Shown here piece by piece: positions 56,650 to 64,000 of a DNA stretch of 64,000 nt. The DNA is from Halomonas sp. (lineage in GTDB: Bacteria; Pseudomonadota; Gammaproteobacteria; Pseudomonadales; Halomonadaceae), in assembly GCF_011050415.1 (NCBI RefSeq), contig NZ_DRFS01000019.1, positions 124,001 through 188,000 of the forward strand, read 5' to 3'. The notes beneath the pieces are model-generated. The model saw only the letters and a list, made by a program, of their open reading frames with translations, was not told the DNA's origin and searched no databases. Every line of letters starts with the position of its first letter. Positions within the stretch are counted from its first letter, which is position 1. The position numbers and the translations under genes were made by a program.

Positions 56650-56704
56650 CAGACGCTTCCTCTGATTATTGGTGTATATCTTTATTCTGGGAATAAGAAT
56701 TATT

Positions 56705-56733
56705 ATTATAAAGCTGTCGATACTGACAGCTTT
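56705..56733 (-). promoter_or_regulatory. Sigma-70-type -10 element with overlapping inverted repeat, amidohydrolase operon promoter
   Basis: TATAAT (minus strand, 56705-56710) is preceded by AAAGCTGTC-N6-GACAGCTTT (arms 56710-56718 and 56725-56733), so the repeat covers the spacer of a promoter ~60 bp before the amidohydrolase ATG. That is a repressor-type position. No good -35 hexamer is visible. Confidence 0.5.
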
Positions 56734-56842
56734 TATTAAAAGTATCTCTGGGTGGATGGTTTTAGCAAGTTAATGCTTTGTGTTTTTTAATTTTCTTTTA
56801 ACTCATTGAGTTTGCTTGTTTTTATTATTAATTTTCGGGGTG

Positions 56843-56880
56843 CTCACTTTTTTGGTGAACCTGTGCACTGTTTTGGTAAA
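56843..56880. promoter_or_regulatory. Pair of NtrC-like sites between the pyrimidine operons
   Basis: CTCACTTTTTTGGTGAA (56843-56859) and TGCACTGTTTTGGTAAA (56864-56880) both resemble TGCAC-N5-TGGTGCA and are 21 bp apart, two DNA turns. They lie ~220-260 bp upstream of the sigma-54 element for the NCS1 gene and ~200 bp upstream of the divergent amidohydrolase gene. The rest of the 560-bp gap is AT-rich; apart from the elements at 56705-56733 and 57100-57115 I see nothing else in it. Confidence 0.5.
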
Positions 56881-57099
56881 TATTTTTAATTCTTTTAAAT
56901 CATTAGCTTGATGTAAATATGGGGGATGTTTTTGGCATTTTGTTGTTTTAAATTGGTGCAAATATTTTTTTTGGCCTAGCTTTGCTTAATTGGCCTTGGT
57001 TTGGGAAAGCCAATATTTAAAGTAACCAGCTAACAATAATATTGTTGTCTTGTAAGGCAGCTTTTTAATCAGTGAGTTAATGGGTGCGCCTTAGGGACT

Positions 57100-57115
57100 G
57101 GGCACGCTTATTGCT
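57100..57115 (+). promoter_or_regulatory. Sigma-54 (-24/-12) promoter for NCS1 permease
   Basis: GGGCACGCTTATTGCT matches TGGCACG-N4-TTGCW at all but one base, with GG and GC 10 bases apart. The start of transcription would be ~85 bp before the ATG at 57210. Confidence 0.65.
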
Positions 57116-57209
57116 TTGGTATTTCTAAGAGCCGTACTTAAGAGCTCTACTTACCGTGAAGGCTGGAATAAGAGCGTGGCAGGGCAACACATTGCTGAGG
57201 AGGCACAAT

Positions 57210-58727
57210 ATGACGGGAACAACCTCTCGAATGGTGGATAGAGGCGGACTAATAGAGCTTGATGCAGGCAACGATGTACGCAGTAGCGCACGTTTTAATG
57301 AAGATATCGCGCCTACAAAAGCCAGCGAGCGCACCTGGAGTAAGTGGAATATTGCAGCGCTGTGGGTGGGCATGTCGATTTGTGTGCCTACCTATACGCT
57401 AGGCGGCGTATTAACTGCTTATTTTGGATTAAGTGTAGGGGAGGCACTATTCGCTATTCTCTTGGCGAATATCATTGTGCTGATTCCCCTTACTCTGAAT
57501 GCTTTTCCCGGCACGAAATTTGGCATCCCATTTCCGGTTGTTTTACGCTCCTCATTCGGCATTTTAGGCTCCAATGTACCCTGCTTAGTGCGTGCATTAG
57601 TGGGCTGTGGCTGGTTTGGTATCCAGACGATGTTTGGCGGTTTGGCAATTCACCTATTACTTTCTGAGCTGATCCCTGCCTGGGCTGCCATGGGGGGCAT
57701 TGGCGAAGTTATCGGCTTCTTTGCCTTCGGCGCGATGAATCTGTATGTGGTGATTCGCGGTGCAGAGTCGATTAAATGGCTGGAAACCTTGGCAGCGCCG
57801 CTGTTGTTAGCGGTGGGGATCGGTTTAATGATGTGGGCGTGGCCGAATATGTCGATGACCGAGCTTCTCGCACAGCCGCCATCGCGCCCAGAAGGGGCAT
57901 CTGTTTACGGTTACTTCTTCGCAGGCTTAACTGCCATGGTGGGTTTTTGGGCAACGCTATCGCTTAATATCCCCGATTTTAGTCGCTTTGCAAAAAGCCA
58001 GAAAGATCAGATTGTTGGTCAGGTGATTGGTCTTCCGCTAACCATGTTCTTTTTTGCCGCGCTCGGCGTAGTATTAACCGCCGCATCGGAGTCGTTGGTA
58101 GGCCAAACGATCGCTGATCCGGTCAATCTGATTGGCATGATTGATAGCCCTTTTTGGGTAGTGCTGGCGATGCTGTTAATAATCATCGCCACCCTCTCTA
58201 CTAATACTGCCGCTAATATTGTCTCTCCCACCAACGATTTCCAAAATATTGCCCCTAAATTAATTAACCATACCCGCGGTGTGCTTTTAACGGGAGCAGT
58301 GGGCGTGCTGCTAATGGGCTACGACCTGCTGCAAAAAGCGGGTGTTATTCCTCCGGGAGTCTCACTTGAGCAAATGTACTCCAATTGGCTATTAGGCTAT
58401 TCAAGTCTGTTGGGTCCGATTGCTGGCATCATGGCGGTAGACTATTTCTTGATTAAGAAGCAGCGCTTGGATGTACCTAGTCTGTATATGGATAATCATG
58501 CTTATCCCGCCGTCAATACTGCCGGTTTCATCGCGTTTGGCGTGCCAGTGGCGCTGACGTTACTGTCACTGCTAACTGGCACTATGAACTGGTTCTACGA
58601 CTACGGCTGGTTTACTGGCTCAGCGCTTGGTGCGATTGTTTACTATGTGGCAAGCCAAGTGTTGGCATCGTCTCCACAAGCTGGGCCCGCGCCGATCATG
58701 GCCAGCGAGGCAATCGAGCCACGCTAA
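57210..58727 (+). CDS. NCS1-family permease (uracil/allantoin/hydantoin type)
   Basis: This 505-residue transporter has about twelve spans and NCS1 motifs WVGMSICVPTYTLGG, GIPFPVVLRSSFGILGSNVP, FWATLSLNIPDFSRFAKSQ and STNTAANIVSP. It likely brings pyrimidine or hydantoin-type substrate in for the divergent dihydropyrimidine genes. The ATG at 57210 has AGGAGG six bases upstream; earlier in-frame starts lack one. The promoter is sigma-54-like. Confidence 0.92.
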   Translation: MTGTTSRMVDRGGLIELDAGNDVRSSARFNEDIAPTKASERTWSKWNIAALWVGMSICVPTYTLGGVLTAYFGLSVGEALFAILLANIIVLIPLTLNAFPGTKFGIPFPVVLRSSFGILGSNVPCLVRALVGCGWFGIQTMFGGLAIHLLLSELIPAWAAMGGIGEVIGFFAFGAMNLYVVIRGAESIKWLETLAAPLLLAVGIGLMMWAWPNMSMTELLAQPPSRPEGASVYGYFFAGLTAMVGFWATLSLNIPDFSRFAKSQKDQIVGQVIGLPLTMFFFAALGVVLTAASESLVGQTIADPVNLIGMIDSPFWVVLAMLLIIIATLSTNTAANIVSPTNDFQNIAPKLINHTRGVLLTGAVGVLLMGYDLLQKAGVIPPGVSLEQMYSNWLLGYSSLLGPIAGIMAVDYFLIKKQRLDVPSLYMDNHAYPAVNTAGFIAFGVPVALTLLSLLTGTMNWFYDYGWFTGSALGAIVYYVASQVLASSPQAGPAPIMASEAIEPR

Positions 58728-58755
58728 AAAGTGTAAAAGTGACTTACGCTTTAAG

Positions 58756-58776
58756 CCCGGCATTGTGCCGGGTTTT
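58756..58776 (+). terminator. Intrinsic terminator after NCS1 permease gene
   Basis: A 7-bp stem CCCGGCA / TGCCGGG with loop TTG is followed by four T residues, 29 bp after the NCS1 stop and just before the end of the convergent LysR gene. Confidence 0.88.
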
Positions 58777-58780
58777 CGTG

Positions 58781-59683
58781 CTAACTGCTTTTGATCAAGC
58801 TTAAGAAAGCATCAACGACGCGGTTGGCGCGGCGGTCGTGGCGGGTGATGAGTACAAAGGGAATACGGTAGTGCTGCGTGGCAATATGCAGGGCTCGCAT
58901 CTTGCCCGCTGCCACCCACTGAGCGGCGACATGTTCTGGTAGAAAGCCTATAAAACGCCCGGTGAGGATCAAAAAGGCGGCACCTTCGCGATCTGATGCG
59001 GAAGCACGCAGGCTGAGCGCATCATGGGCTTGGCGTGCCTCAAAAGGCAGCGGATAACGCGGCGAAATAGCCGGGTAGGGGGCGATGTCAGAAAAAAGGA
59101 GCACTTCATCGCGTTCAGCAAACAGCGGATGCCCTACGGCGCAATAAAGATACGATGGCTCGTCGTATAGATGTCGGGTTTCTAAACTAGTGGGCAGGTT
59201 GACGGCGGGCACTACCCCAACATGCAGGTGACCATCCATCACACCTCGAATAACAGCGTCAGAGGGCTCCATGTGAATATGTAGCGTCACCTCATGCTCC
59301 GGCGCGCTAAGCTCGGCGAGCGCATTGGTAACGTGCATGGCGGGTAGCGTTACTAGATTATCGGTGATACCGATATTCAGCTCGCCCTTAATGGTTTGAT
59401 GCAGGGCGTTAACATCGCTTTTAAACGTTTCCAGTGCGGTAAGCAGTGTTAAACCCGCCTGATAAATCTCTTTTCCCTCTTCGGTTAAGCTAAAGCCACC
59501 CCGGCCACGCTGGCAGAGGGAAAAGCCCAGCCGTCCTTCTAAATCATTCATATGTTGGCTAATCGCCGAGCGGCTAATACCAAGCGTTGTCTCTGCAGCG
59601 GTGAAGCCGCCACACTCAACGACCGTTTTAAAAATGCGGATTAAGCGTATTTCGTAGTCGCTCATTTGCCCTAGCGATGCCAT
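58781..59683 (-). CDS. LysR-family transcriptional regulator
   Basis: This 300-residue regulator has the LysR helix-turn-helix (FKTVVECGGFTAAETTLGISRSAISQHMNDLEGRLGF) and a ligand domain that resembles the 34716-35681 protein. It converges with the NCS1 gene and may control pyrimidine uptake and use. I chose the ATG at 59683 because AAGGAG is upstream. No effector can be named. Confidence 0.9.
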   Translation of the reverse strand: MASLGQMSDYEIRLIRIFKTVVECGGFTAAETTLGISRSAISQHMNDLEGRLGFSLCQRGRGGFSLTEEGKEIYQAGLTLLTALETFKSDVNALHQTIKGELNIGITDNLVTLPAMHVTNALAELSAPEHEVTLHIHMEPSDAVIRGVMDGHLHVGVVPAVNLPTSLETRHLYDEPSYLYCAVGHPLFAERDEVLLFSDIAPYPAISPRYPLPFEARQAHDALSLRASASDREGAAFLILTGRFIGFLPEHVAAQWVAAGKMRALHIATQHYRIPFVLITRHDRRANRVVDAFLSLIKSS

Positions 59684-59886
59684 AACACTCCTTGGTAAAT
59701 AGACAATCAATAGGTAACGTCACGCTTTTTAACCAATCACCCGCGAGAAAAACTGATATACATCACAAATGCACCGCGTCAATATCGCATAAGTTATGTG
59801 TCCGCGAGCGTGGTGTGGCGTTTCTGGTTCCTTTTTTACACTGTATCAGGTGTCCTGGTAAGGCGCCTGAATAAGGCTTCTCTGCG

Positions 59887-62592
59887 ATGTCTATCATTAC
59901 GACTGATGTAAATAATGAAGCTTTAAAGGCAGGCAAAAGCTACCACCAACAGCGGTGGCAAGTAATAGCGCTTTACCTGCTGGCACTTATCATCACCATG
60001 TTGCTGTTTGGCTGGTTACTTCGTGAACAGTATAAGCAGGAAATCGAGTCTGCCGAGTCGCAGATTACAGCGCGTGCCAATGTCGTCACCGAGTGGGCAA
60101 AAGGGGTATTTGCGCAAAGTGGACAGGCACTATTTGGCCTTGGTGAATTATTAGCTATGCAGGGGATGCCTGATGAAGATAACACTCAGGCTCTTCAGCG
60201 GGCGTTAGACAATCTTAAGATGTATGTGCCTATGACGGATGAAATAGCCGTTCTAGCGCCTACTGGCCGAGTATTGGCAAGTAGTATGGGGACCCGAAGT
60301 GCTGGGGTTGATATCAGCAACACACGTTTTTTTAATGCTTTTAAACAAGGAGGTCAGCAGGAAATAATTACCCCGCTACACTGGTCTGAGCGTGACCAAG
60401 CTTATTATTTGTACCATGGTCGGCGGTTAGATACCTCAAGTGGTGACTTTGCGGGTTTGGTAATCTCTAGTATTGCTCCACGAGTATTTGCCGATGCCTT
60501 ACAACAAATGCACGTATATGACGGCGAAAGCATTGCACTGATTGATTCTGATTCAAAGTTAATTGCTAGACACCCTGCAAGTGATCGCTTTTCCATCGGC
60601 ATGAAAGTTGAGAATTCTCAAGCGTTACAAGGAGTAGTGAGCGGAGAGTCTTTCTGGTCATTCAAAGCGCTATCGCCCATTGATGGACGTGAGCGACTGT
60701 TCCATATGCAGCGGGTAGGTGAATATCCCATGTTGGCGGTGGTGGGTATTGATCTACATGAATTGTTGTCGGGCTGGCGGCAGCGGGTGTTGATTTTATT
60801 ACTGGTCATGGGGGTAATTACGCTGCTAGGTGCCTGGGGAGTGCGCCATTATCTCAACCGCTTAGCATTAGCCCATCAATTACAGCAGCGTATAGAAGAG
60901 CGTGAAGAAGCCCGTGCCGAAGCACAAGTGGCTGCTGCTGCGTTTCAAACGCATTTAGGGATTCTGATTACCGACGCACACGGCTCAATTATCAAGGTGA
61001 ATGACACCTTTAAGCGAATTACTGGCTACGATGAAGTCGATCTCATCGGTAAAAATCCGCGGATGTTTAGTTCGGGTTACCATAATGACGCATTTTATAG
61101 GCGCTTATGGAAGCGTATTGCCAAAACCGGTAATTGGGAGGGTGAGATTTGGAATAAGCGCAAAAATGGTGAGCTTTTTCCTGAGTGGTTAACCATTAGC
61201 GCCGTATACAGCCCAACGAGAGTGCTTACCCATTACGTCGCCACGATGAGCGATATTAGTGAGCGAAAAGCTGCTGAGCAGGAGATACATCAATTAGCCT
61301 TTTATGACCCGTTAACAGGACTCGCCAATCGTCGGCTATTTATGGATCGCATGGAAGCTGCGCTAAAAGAGCTACAGCGCCATCAGCGCTGCGGTGCGCT
61401 GTTATTTATCGATATAGATAACTTTAAGCAGATCAATGACACCTTGGGTCACTACAACGGCGACCAGTTACTGCAAGGTGTGGCGCGAAGGTTAGGCCAA
61501 ATGCTGCGGGATACGGATACCTTAGCGCGTTTAGGTAGCGATGAGTTCGCAGTGTTAATTGAAGGCGTTGATAGTAGCGCCGGACAAACTGCTCAGCTTG
61601 CTGAAGGCATTGCACATAAATTATTAATGCAGCTTGCTAGTCCTATCACTTTGGCTGACGAGATTATTACGGTTAGTGGTTGTATCGGCATTACTGTCTT
61701 GGCAGATAGTCAGCACAAGGTGGATGATTATCTGCAGCAAGTGGATATGGCGCTCTTTCAAGCAAAAAGTAATGGCCGCCATAGCGTGTGTTTTTTTGAT
61801 CCAGAGATGCAAACAGCACTGCTGGCTCATGTGAAGTTAGAGGCTGACTTGAGGCAAGCGCTCGCTAAGAACCAGTGGCAGCTTTATTATCAGCCCCAAG
61901 TTAACCATCTAGGTTCGATAACAGGCGTGGAAGCGCTGCTACGCTGGCAGCACCCCGAGCGCGGGATGGTGTCGCCAGGTGAATTTATTCCATTGCTAGA
62001 AAGTAATGGGCTGATCAACGATGTGGGTGAATGGGTATTGGAAGATGCCTGTTATCAGTTGGTTCGTTGGGCCAAGAGCCCTAGATTTAGTGGGTTAACG
62101 GTGTCGGTAAATATCAGCCCGATGCAGTTCCGTGATGAGAACTTTTTAAAGCGCGTCGAAGGCGTGTTTGCACGTACCCAAGCTCCTCTCAATCGCTTAA
62201 AGCTTGAAGTGACTGAATCACTGTTTGTGGAAGCGCGTGATGATGCTCGCGAAAAAATGCTGCACCTCAAGGCAAAAGGAGTGCGCTTTTCGCTCGATGA
62301 CTTTGGCACTGGCTACTCATCGCTTGCTTATTTGGCTCAGCTGCCGCTGGATCAATTAAAAATTGATCAATCATTTGTACAGCAGGTGCTCGAAAGTCAG
62401 GCTAATGCGGCCATTGTGGAGAGTACTATTGCGTTGGCAGAGAGCCTTAACCTGGAAGTAATCGCCGAGGGCGTAGAAACCGAAGCGCAGCAGGCGTGGC
62501 TTTTGGCACACGACTGCCATGCTTATCAAGGTTATCTATTTGGGCATCCCGTCACGGCTGAGGCATTTGAAAGATTGATGCTTAGCGATTAA
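59887..62592 (+). CDS. Membrane Cache-PAS-GGDEF-EAL cyclic-di-GMP protein
   Basis: This 901-residue protein has a TM helix (~26-46), a periplasmic double-Cache sensor (~50-290), a second TM (~297-318), a coiled linker, PAS (~345-455), GGDEF (motif GSDEF at ~550-554) and EAL (EALLRW at ~682, EVTESL, DDFGTGYSS). The EAL residues look intact, so phosphodiesterase activity is likely; the first G of GGDEF is kept but the second is Ser, so cyclase activity is uncertain. It senses an extracellular small molecule by the Cache domain. Confidence 0.93.
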   Translation: MSIITTDVNNEALKAGKSYHQQRWQVIALYLLALIITMLLFGWLLREQYKQEIESAESQITARANVVTEWAKGVFAQSGQALFGLGELLAMQGMPDEDNTQALQRALDNLKMYVPMTDEIAVLAPTGRVLASSMGTRSAGVDISNTRFFNAFKQGGQQEIITPLHWSERDQAYYLYHGRRLDTSSGDFAGLVISSIAPRVFADALQQMHVYDGESIALIDSDSKLIARHPASDRFSIGMKVENSQALQGVVSGESFWSFKALSPIDGRERLFHMQRVGEYPMLAVVGIDLHELLSGWRQRVLILLLVMGVITLLGAWGVRHYLNRLALAHQLQQRIEEREEARAEAQVAAAAFQTHLGILITDAHGSIIKVNDTFKRITGYDEVDLIGKNPRMFSSGYHNDAFYRRLWKRIAKTGNWEGEIWNKRKNGELFPEWLTISAVYSPTRVLTHYVATMSDISERKAAEQEIHQLAFYDPLTGLANRRLFMDRMEAALKELQRHQRCGALLFIDIDNFKQINDTLGHYNGDQLLQGVARRLGQMLRDTDTLARLGSDEFAVLIEGVDSSAGQTAQLAEGIAHKLLMQLASPITLADEIITVSGCIGITVLADSQHKVDDYLQQVDMALFQAKSNGRHSVCFFDPEMQTALLAHVKLEADLRQALAKNQWQLYYQPQVNHLGSITGVEALLRWQHPERGMVSPGEFIPLLESNGLINDVGEWVLEDACYQLVRWAKSPRFSGLTVSVNISPMQFRDENFLKRVEGVFARTQAPLNRLKLEVTESLFVEARDDAREKMLHLKAKGVRFSLDDFGTGYSSLAYLAQLPLDQLKIDQSFVQQVLESQANAAIVESTIALAESLNLEVIAEGVETEAQQAWLLAHDCHAYQGYLFGHPVTAEAFERLMLSD

Positions 62593-62598
62593 CACTCA

Positions 62599-63624
62599 TT
62601 AGCATGCTAGGCCCATCAGGCGTGCTTCAAGGTCAGTATGTGGAACATTTAATGGATCGGGCAAGATAATTTCCAGGCGAGAATCCTGCCGCCAAACACA
62701 GCTTTCAACGCTTAACGTACCCTCCATGCGATTAAGGCGTTTCCAGCCATGATTGGTATGGAACACGCCTTTAATGCGCGCTTCCCTGGGTAGCTCTGCT
62801 AAGTAGGCGGCCAGCTGATCCAGGTCGAATTGATCGCTCGGATGCCAGCGTAAACCCGTGCTGGTATAGCCGAGTGCCGTGCCGGTTTCGCGCTGTGGTT
62901 TGCCTGGCGGGGGAGGGAAGTCGAAAAATGAGCCTTCTAGGCTGGGTGCTGCGGCCAACTGTTGATGGTTGGTGGGTATGCTTATAGCGCCTGCGGCGGC
63001 ATGGCCGCTCTGGATTAATAGTGAAATGGGCAGTTCGCCTTGAGGTGCTTCCTGCACCCATTTGCGTGGCGGCCAGCGCTGCGCCACAAAGTCGTTGGCA
63101 GCCGATAACTGCTCTGGCGTGCTTTGATCCAGCATGGTGAGCGCTACCGCATCGGCCATATCGAGCTGGTCACGAAAGGTGTCATGCTGGCGAACGCGAG
63201 AGTCATCAAGACGGCGCGGGTCGAGGGTGGCAATCACATCGCGCACCTCAACGAACGCATCAAACGCCTCTCCGCGCAGAAGATCTAATAGGCCTGCGGG
63301 GTGACCAAGGCCTGAGGGCTCGATAATAACCCGGTCGGGTTTGCTGCGTGCCAATAAATTAACCAGTGCCGCTTGCAGCACAAAGGCGAGCTGGCAGCAT
63401 AGGCAGCCACCGGGCAGGCCTTTGATAACGACGTCATCGCGGGCGTCAAACATGGCTTGGTCGATACCGATTTGACCAAACTCATTTACCAGAATGGCCC
63501 ACTTTTCATCCACAGGCTTCTGCTCTATGAGGCGGTGGATAAGCGTGGTTTTGCCGCTGCCAAGAAAACCGGTAACGATATGTACCGGCACTTTTAATTT
63601 TGCTGTTCCTGCTAAAACTGCCAA
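62599..63624 (-). CDS. COG0523 (CobW/ZigA-type) GTPase metallochaperone
   Basis: This 341-residue G3E GTPase has Walker A GFLGSGKTT, the metal-binding GGCLCCQLAF (CxCC) motif and a C-terminal CobW domain (IKGVFHTNHGWKRLNR). The start is likely TTG at 63624 with a G-rich site 7 bases before it. It is separated from moaA by three bases, unusual for this family, so a metal (zinc) supply role linked to molybdenum cofactor synthesis is possible. Target unknown. Confidence 0.87.
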   Translation of the reverse strand: MAVLAGTAKLKVPVHIVTGFLGSGKTTLIHRLIEQKPVDEKWAILVNEFGQIGIDQAMFDARDDVVIKGLPGGCLCCQLAFVLQAALVNLLARSKPDRVIIEPSGLGHPAGLLDLLRGEAFDAFVEVRDVIATLDPRRLDDSRVRQHDTFRDQLDMADAVALTMLDQSTPEQLSAANDFVAQRWPPRKWVQEAPQGELPISLLIQSGHAAAGAISIPTNHQQLAAAPSLEGSFFDFPPPPGKPQRETGTALGYTSTGLRWHPSDQFDLDQLAAYLAELPREARIKGVFHTNHGWKRLNRMEGTLSVESCVWRQDSRLEIILPDPLNVPHTDLEARLMGLAC

Positions 63625-63627
63625 CGA

Positions 63628-64000
63628 TTAACCCCCGGTCATATTCATAAAGCGTACCACCTGCACATCGCCATCGGTGGTGAAGTGGTGGCGCTCGGGC
63701 TTCAGTGGCAAAGCGTTAATGATGGCCTCTTTCAGCGCCTGCATATTGCCGGGGTGGCGGCGCAGCACGGCGCGCAAATCCACCGAGTGCTCGTTGCCTA
63801 AACAAAGCAGCAGGCGACCTTCCACAGTGACGCGCACGCGGTTGCAAGTATCGCAAAAGTTGTGGCTATGGGGTGAGATAAACCCAACGCGGCTGTCGCT
63901 GTCGGCCATTTTAAAGTAGCGCGATGGACCTGGGGTGGTTTCGGTCGTAGGCGTCAGCGGGTAGCGGGACTCAATCAGGGACTGGACATCATCACTGGAG
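63628..64000 (-). CDS. moaA: GTP 3',8-cyclase MoaA, C-terminal part
   Basis: The frame is open to the window edge on the minus strand, so only the last ~124 residues are present. They carry the C-terminal iron-sulfur motif [11 protein letters not shown] and GRLLLCLG and end at the conserved C-terminal double glycine (VRFMNMTGG). This radical-SAM enzyme starts molybdenum cofactor synthesis, which nitrate reductases need. The N-terminal radical-SAM half lies beyond the window. Confidence 0.93.
   Translation of the reverse strand, partial: SSDDVQSLIESRYPLTPTTETTPGPSRYFKMADSDSRVGFISPHSHNFCDTCNRVRVTVEGRLLLCLGNEHSVDLRAVLRRHPGNMQALKEAIINALPLKPERHHFTTDGDVQVVRFMNMTGG

Noticed and set aside
56950..56990. 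A second sigma-54 element (TTGGCCTAGCTTTGCTT)
   Set aside because: The GG to GC distance is 9, not the required 10 bases.

Overview
The window looks like chromosomal DNA from a moderately GC-rich gammaproteobacterium, most likely Halomonadaceae (Halomonas or a close relative). This rests on gene content: a polyhydroxyalkanoate (PHA)-type cluster, a BCCT osmolyte transporter, GltS, a phosphatidylcholine synthase and many paired transporter/hydrolase loci. It is an inference, because no rRNA or other phylogenetic marker is present. Coding density is high. I see no insertion sequences, phage genes, CRISPR arrays or tRNAs.

Layout. 1-2.3 kb: the end of an AraC regulator and a NodT-type outer-membrane efflux lipoprotein. 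2.4-6.7 kb: a lipoprotein hydrolase, GltS, a TetR regulator and a universal stress protein. 6.8-10.2 kb: a DUF3141 protein with a PHA-synthase-like Cys-Asp-His triad, acetoacetyl-CoA reductase (phaB) and a small phasin-like protein. 10.2-15.2 kb: a yhiI-rbbA-yhhJ type HlyD/ABC export operon. 15.4-16.2 kb: a small kinase-like gene bracketed by two near-identical palindromes. 16.5-18.2 kb: a BCCT transporter.

18.3-27.6 kb: an amidase, an M20 carbamoylase, a GntR regulator and an SSS symporter with its small DUF3311 partner, divergent from an omega-amino-acid aminotransferase, an mmsA-type dehydrogenase and a RutR-like regulator. 27.7-35.7 kb: a histidine phosphatase, then a guanidino/ureido cluster (ureohydrolase, M20 hydrolase, DUF1989 protein, polar amino-acid ABC transporter) with a divergent LysR gene. 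35.8-44.3 kb: two Hsp20 chaperones behind a sigma-32-like promoter, PhzF, a DUF1127 protein, two MocR regulators, Tag, Pcs, a GNAT acetyltransferase, and ribH behind an FMN riboswitch.

44.4-58.7 kb: a nitrogen-scavenging block of codBA, nrtABD-like transporter genes, a siderophore-type binding protein, preA-preT, dihydropyrimidinase, N-carbamoyl-beta-alanine amidohydrolase and an NCS1 permease. 58.8-64 kb: a LysR regulator, a Cache-PAS-GGDEF-EAL protein, a COG0523 GTPase and the 3' end of moaA.

Together the genes encode every step of reductive pyrimidine catabolism: cytosine uptake and deamination (CodBA), reduction (PreTA), ring opening (dihydropyrimidinase), decarbamoylation (nitrilase-family or M20 enzymes), transamination of beta-alanine/3-aminoisobutyrate, and oxidation by an MmsA-type dehydrogenase. 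The pathway is split into two blocks about 25 kb apart. Three promoters in the second block carry -24/-12 (sigma-54) elements, and two of these also have NtrC-like sites upstream, so nitrogen-limitation control is predicted. The features most worth following are the DUF3141/phaB cluster, the predicted NtrC/sigma-54 pyrimidine regulon, the twin operators around the kinase-like gene, and the guanidino/DUF1989 cluster.
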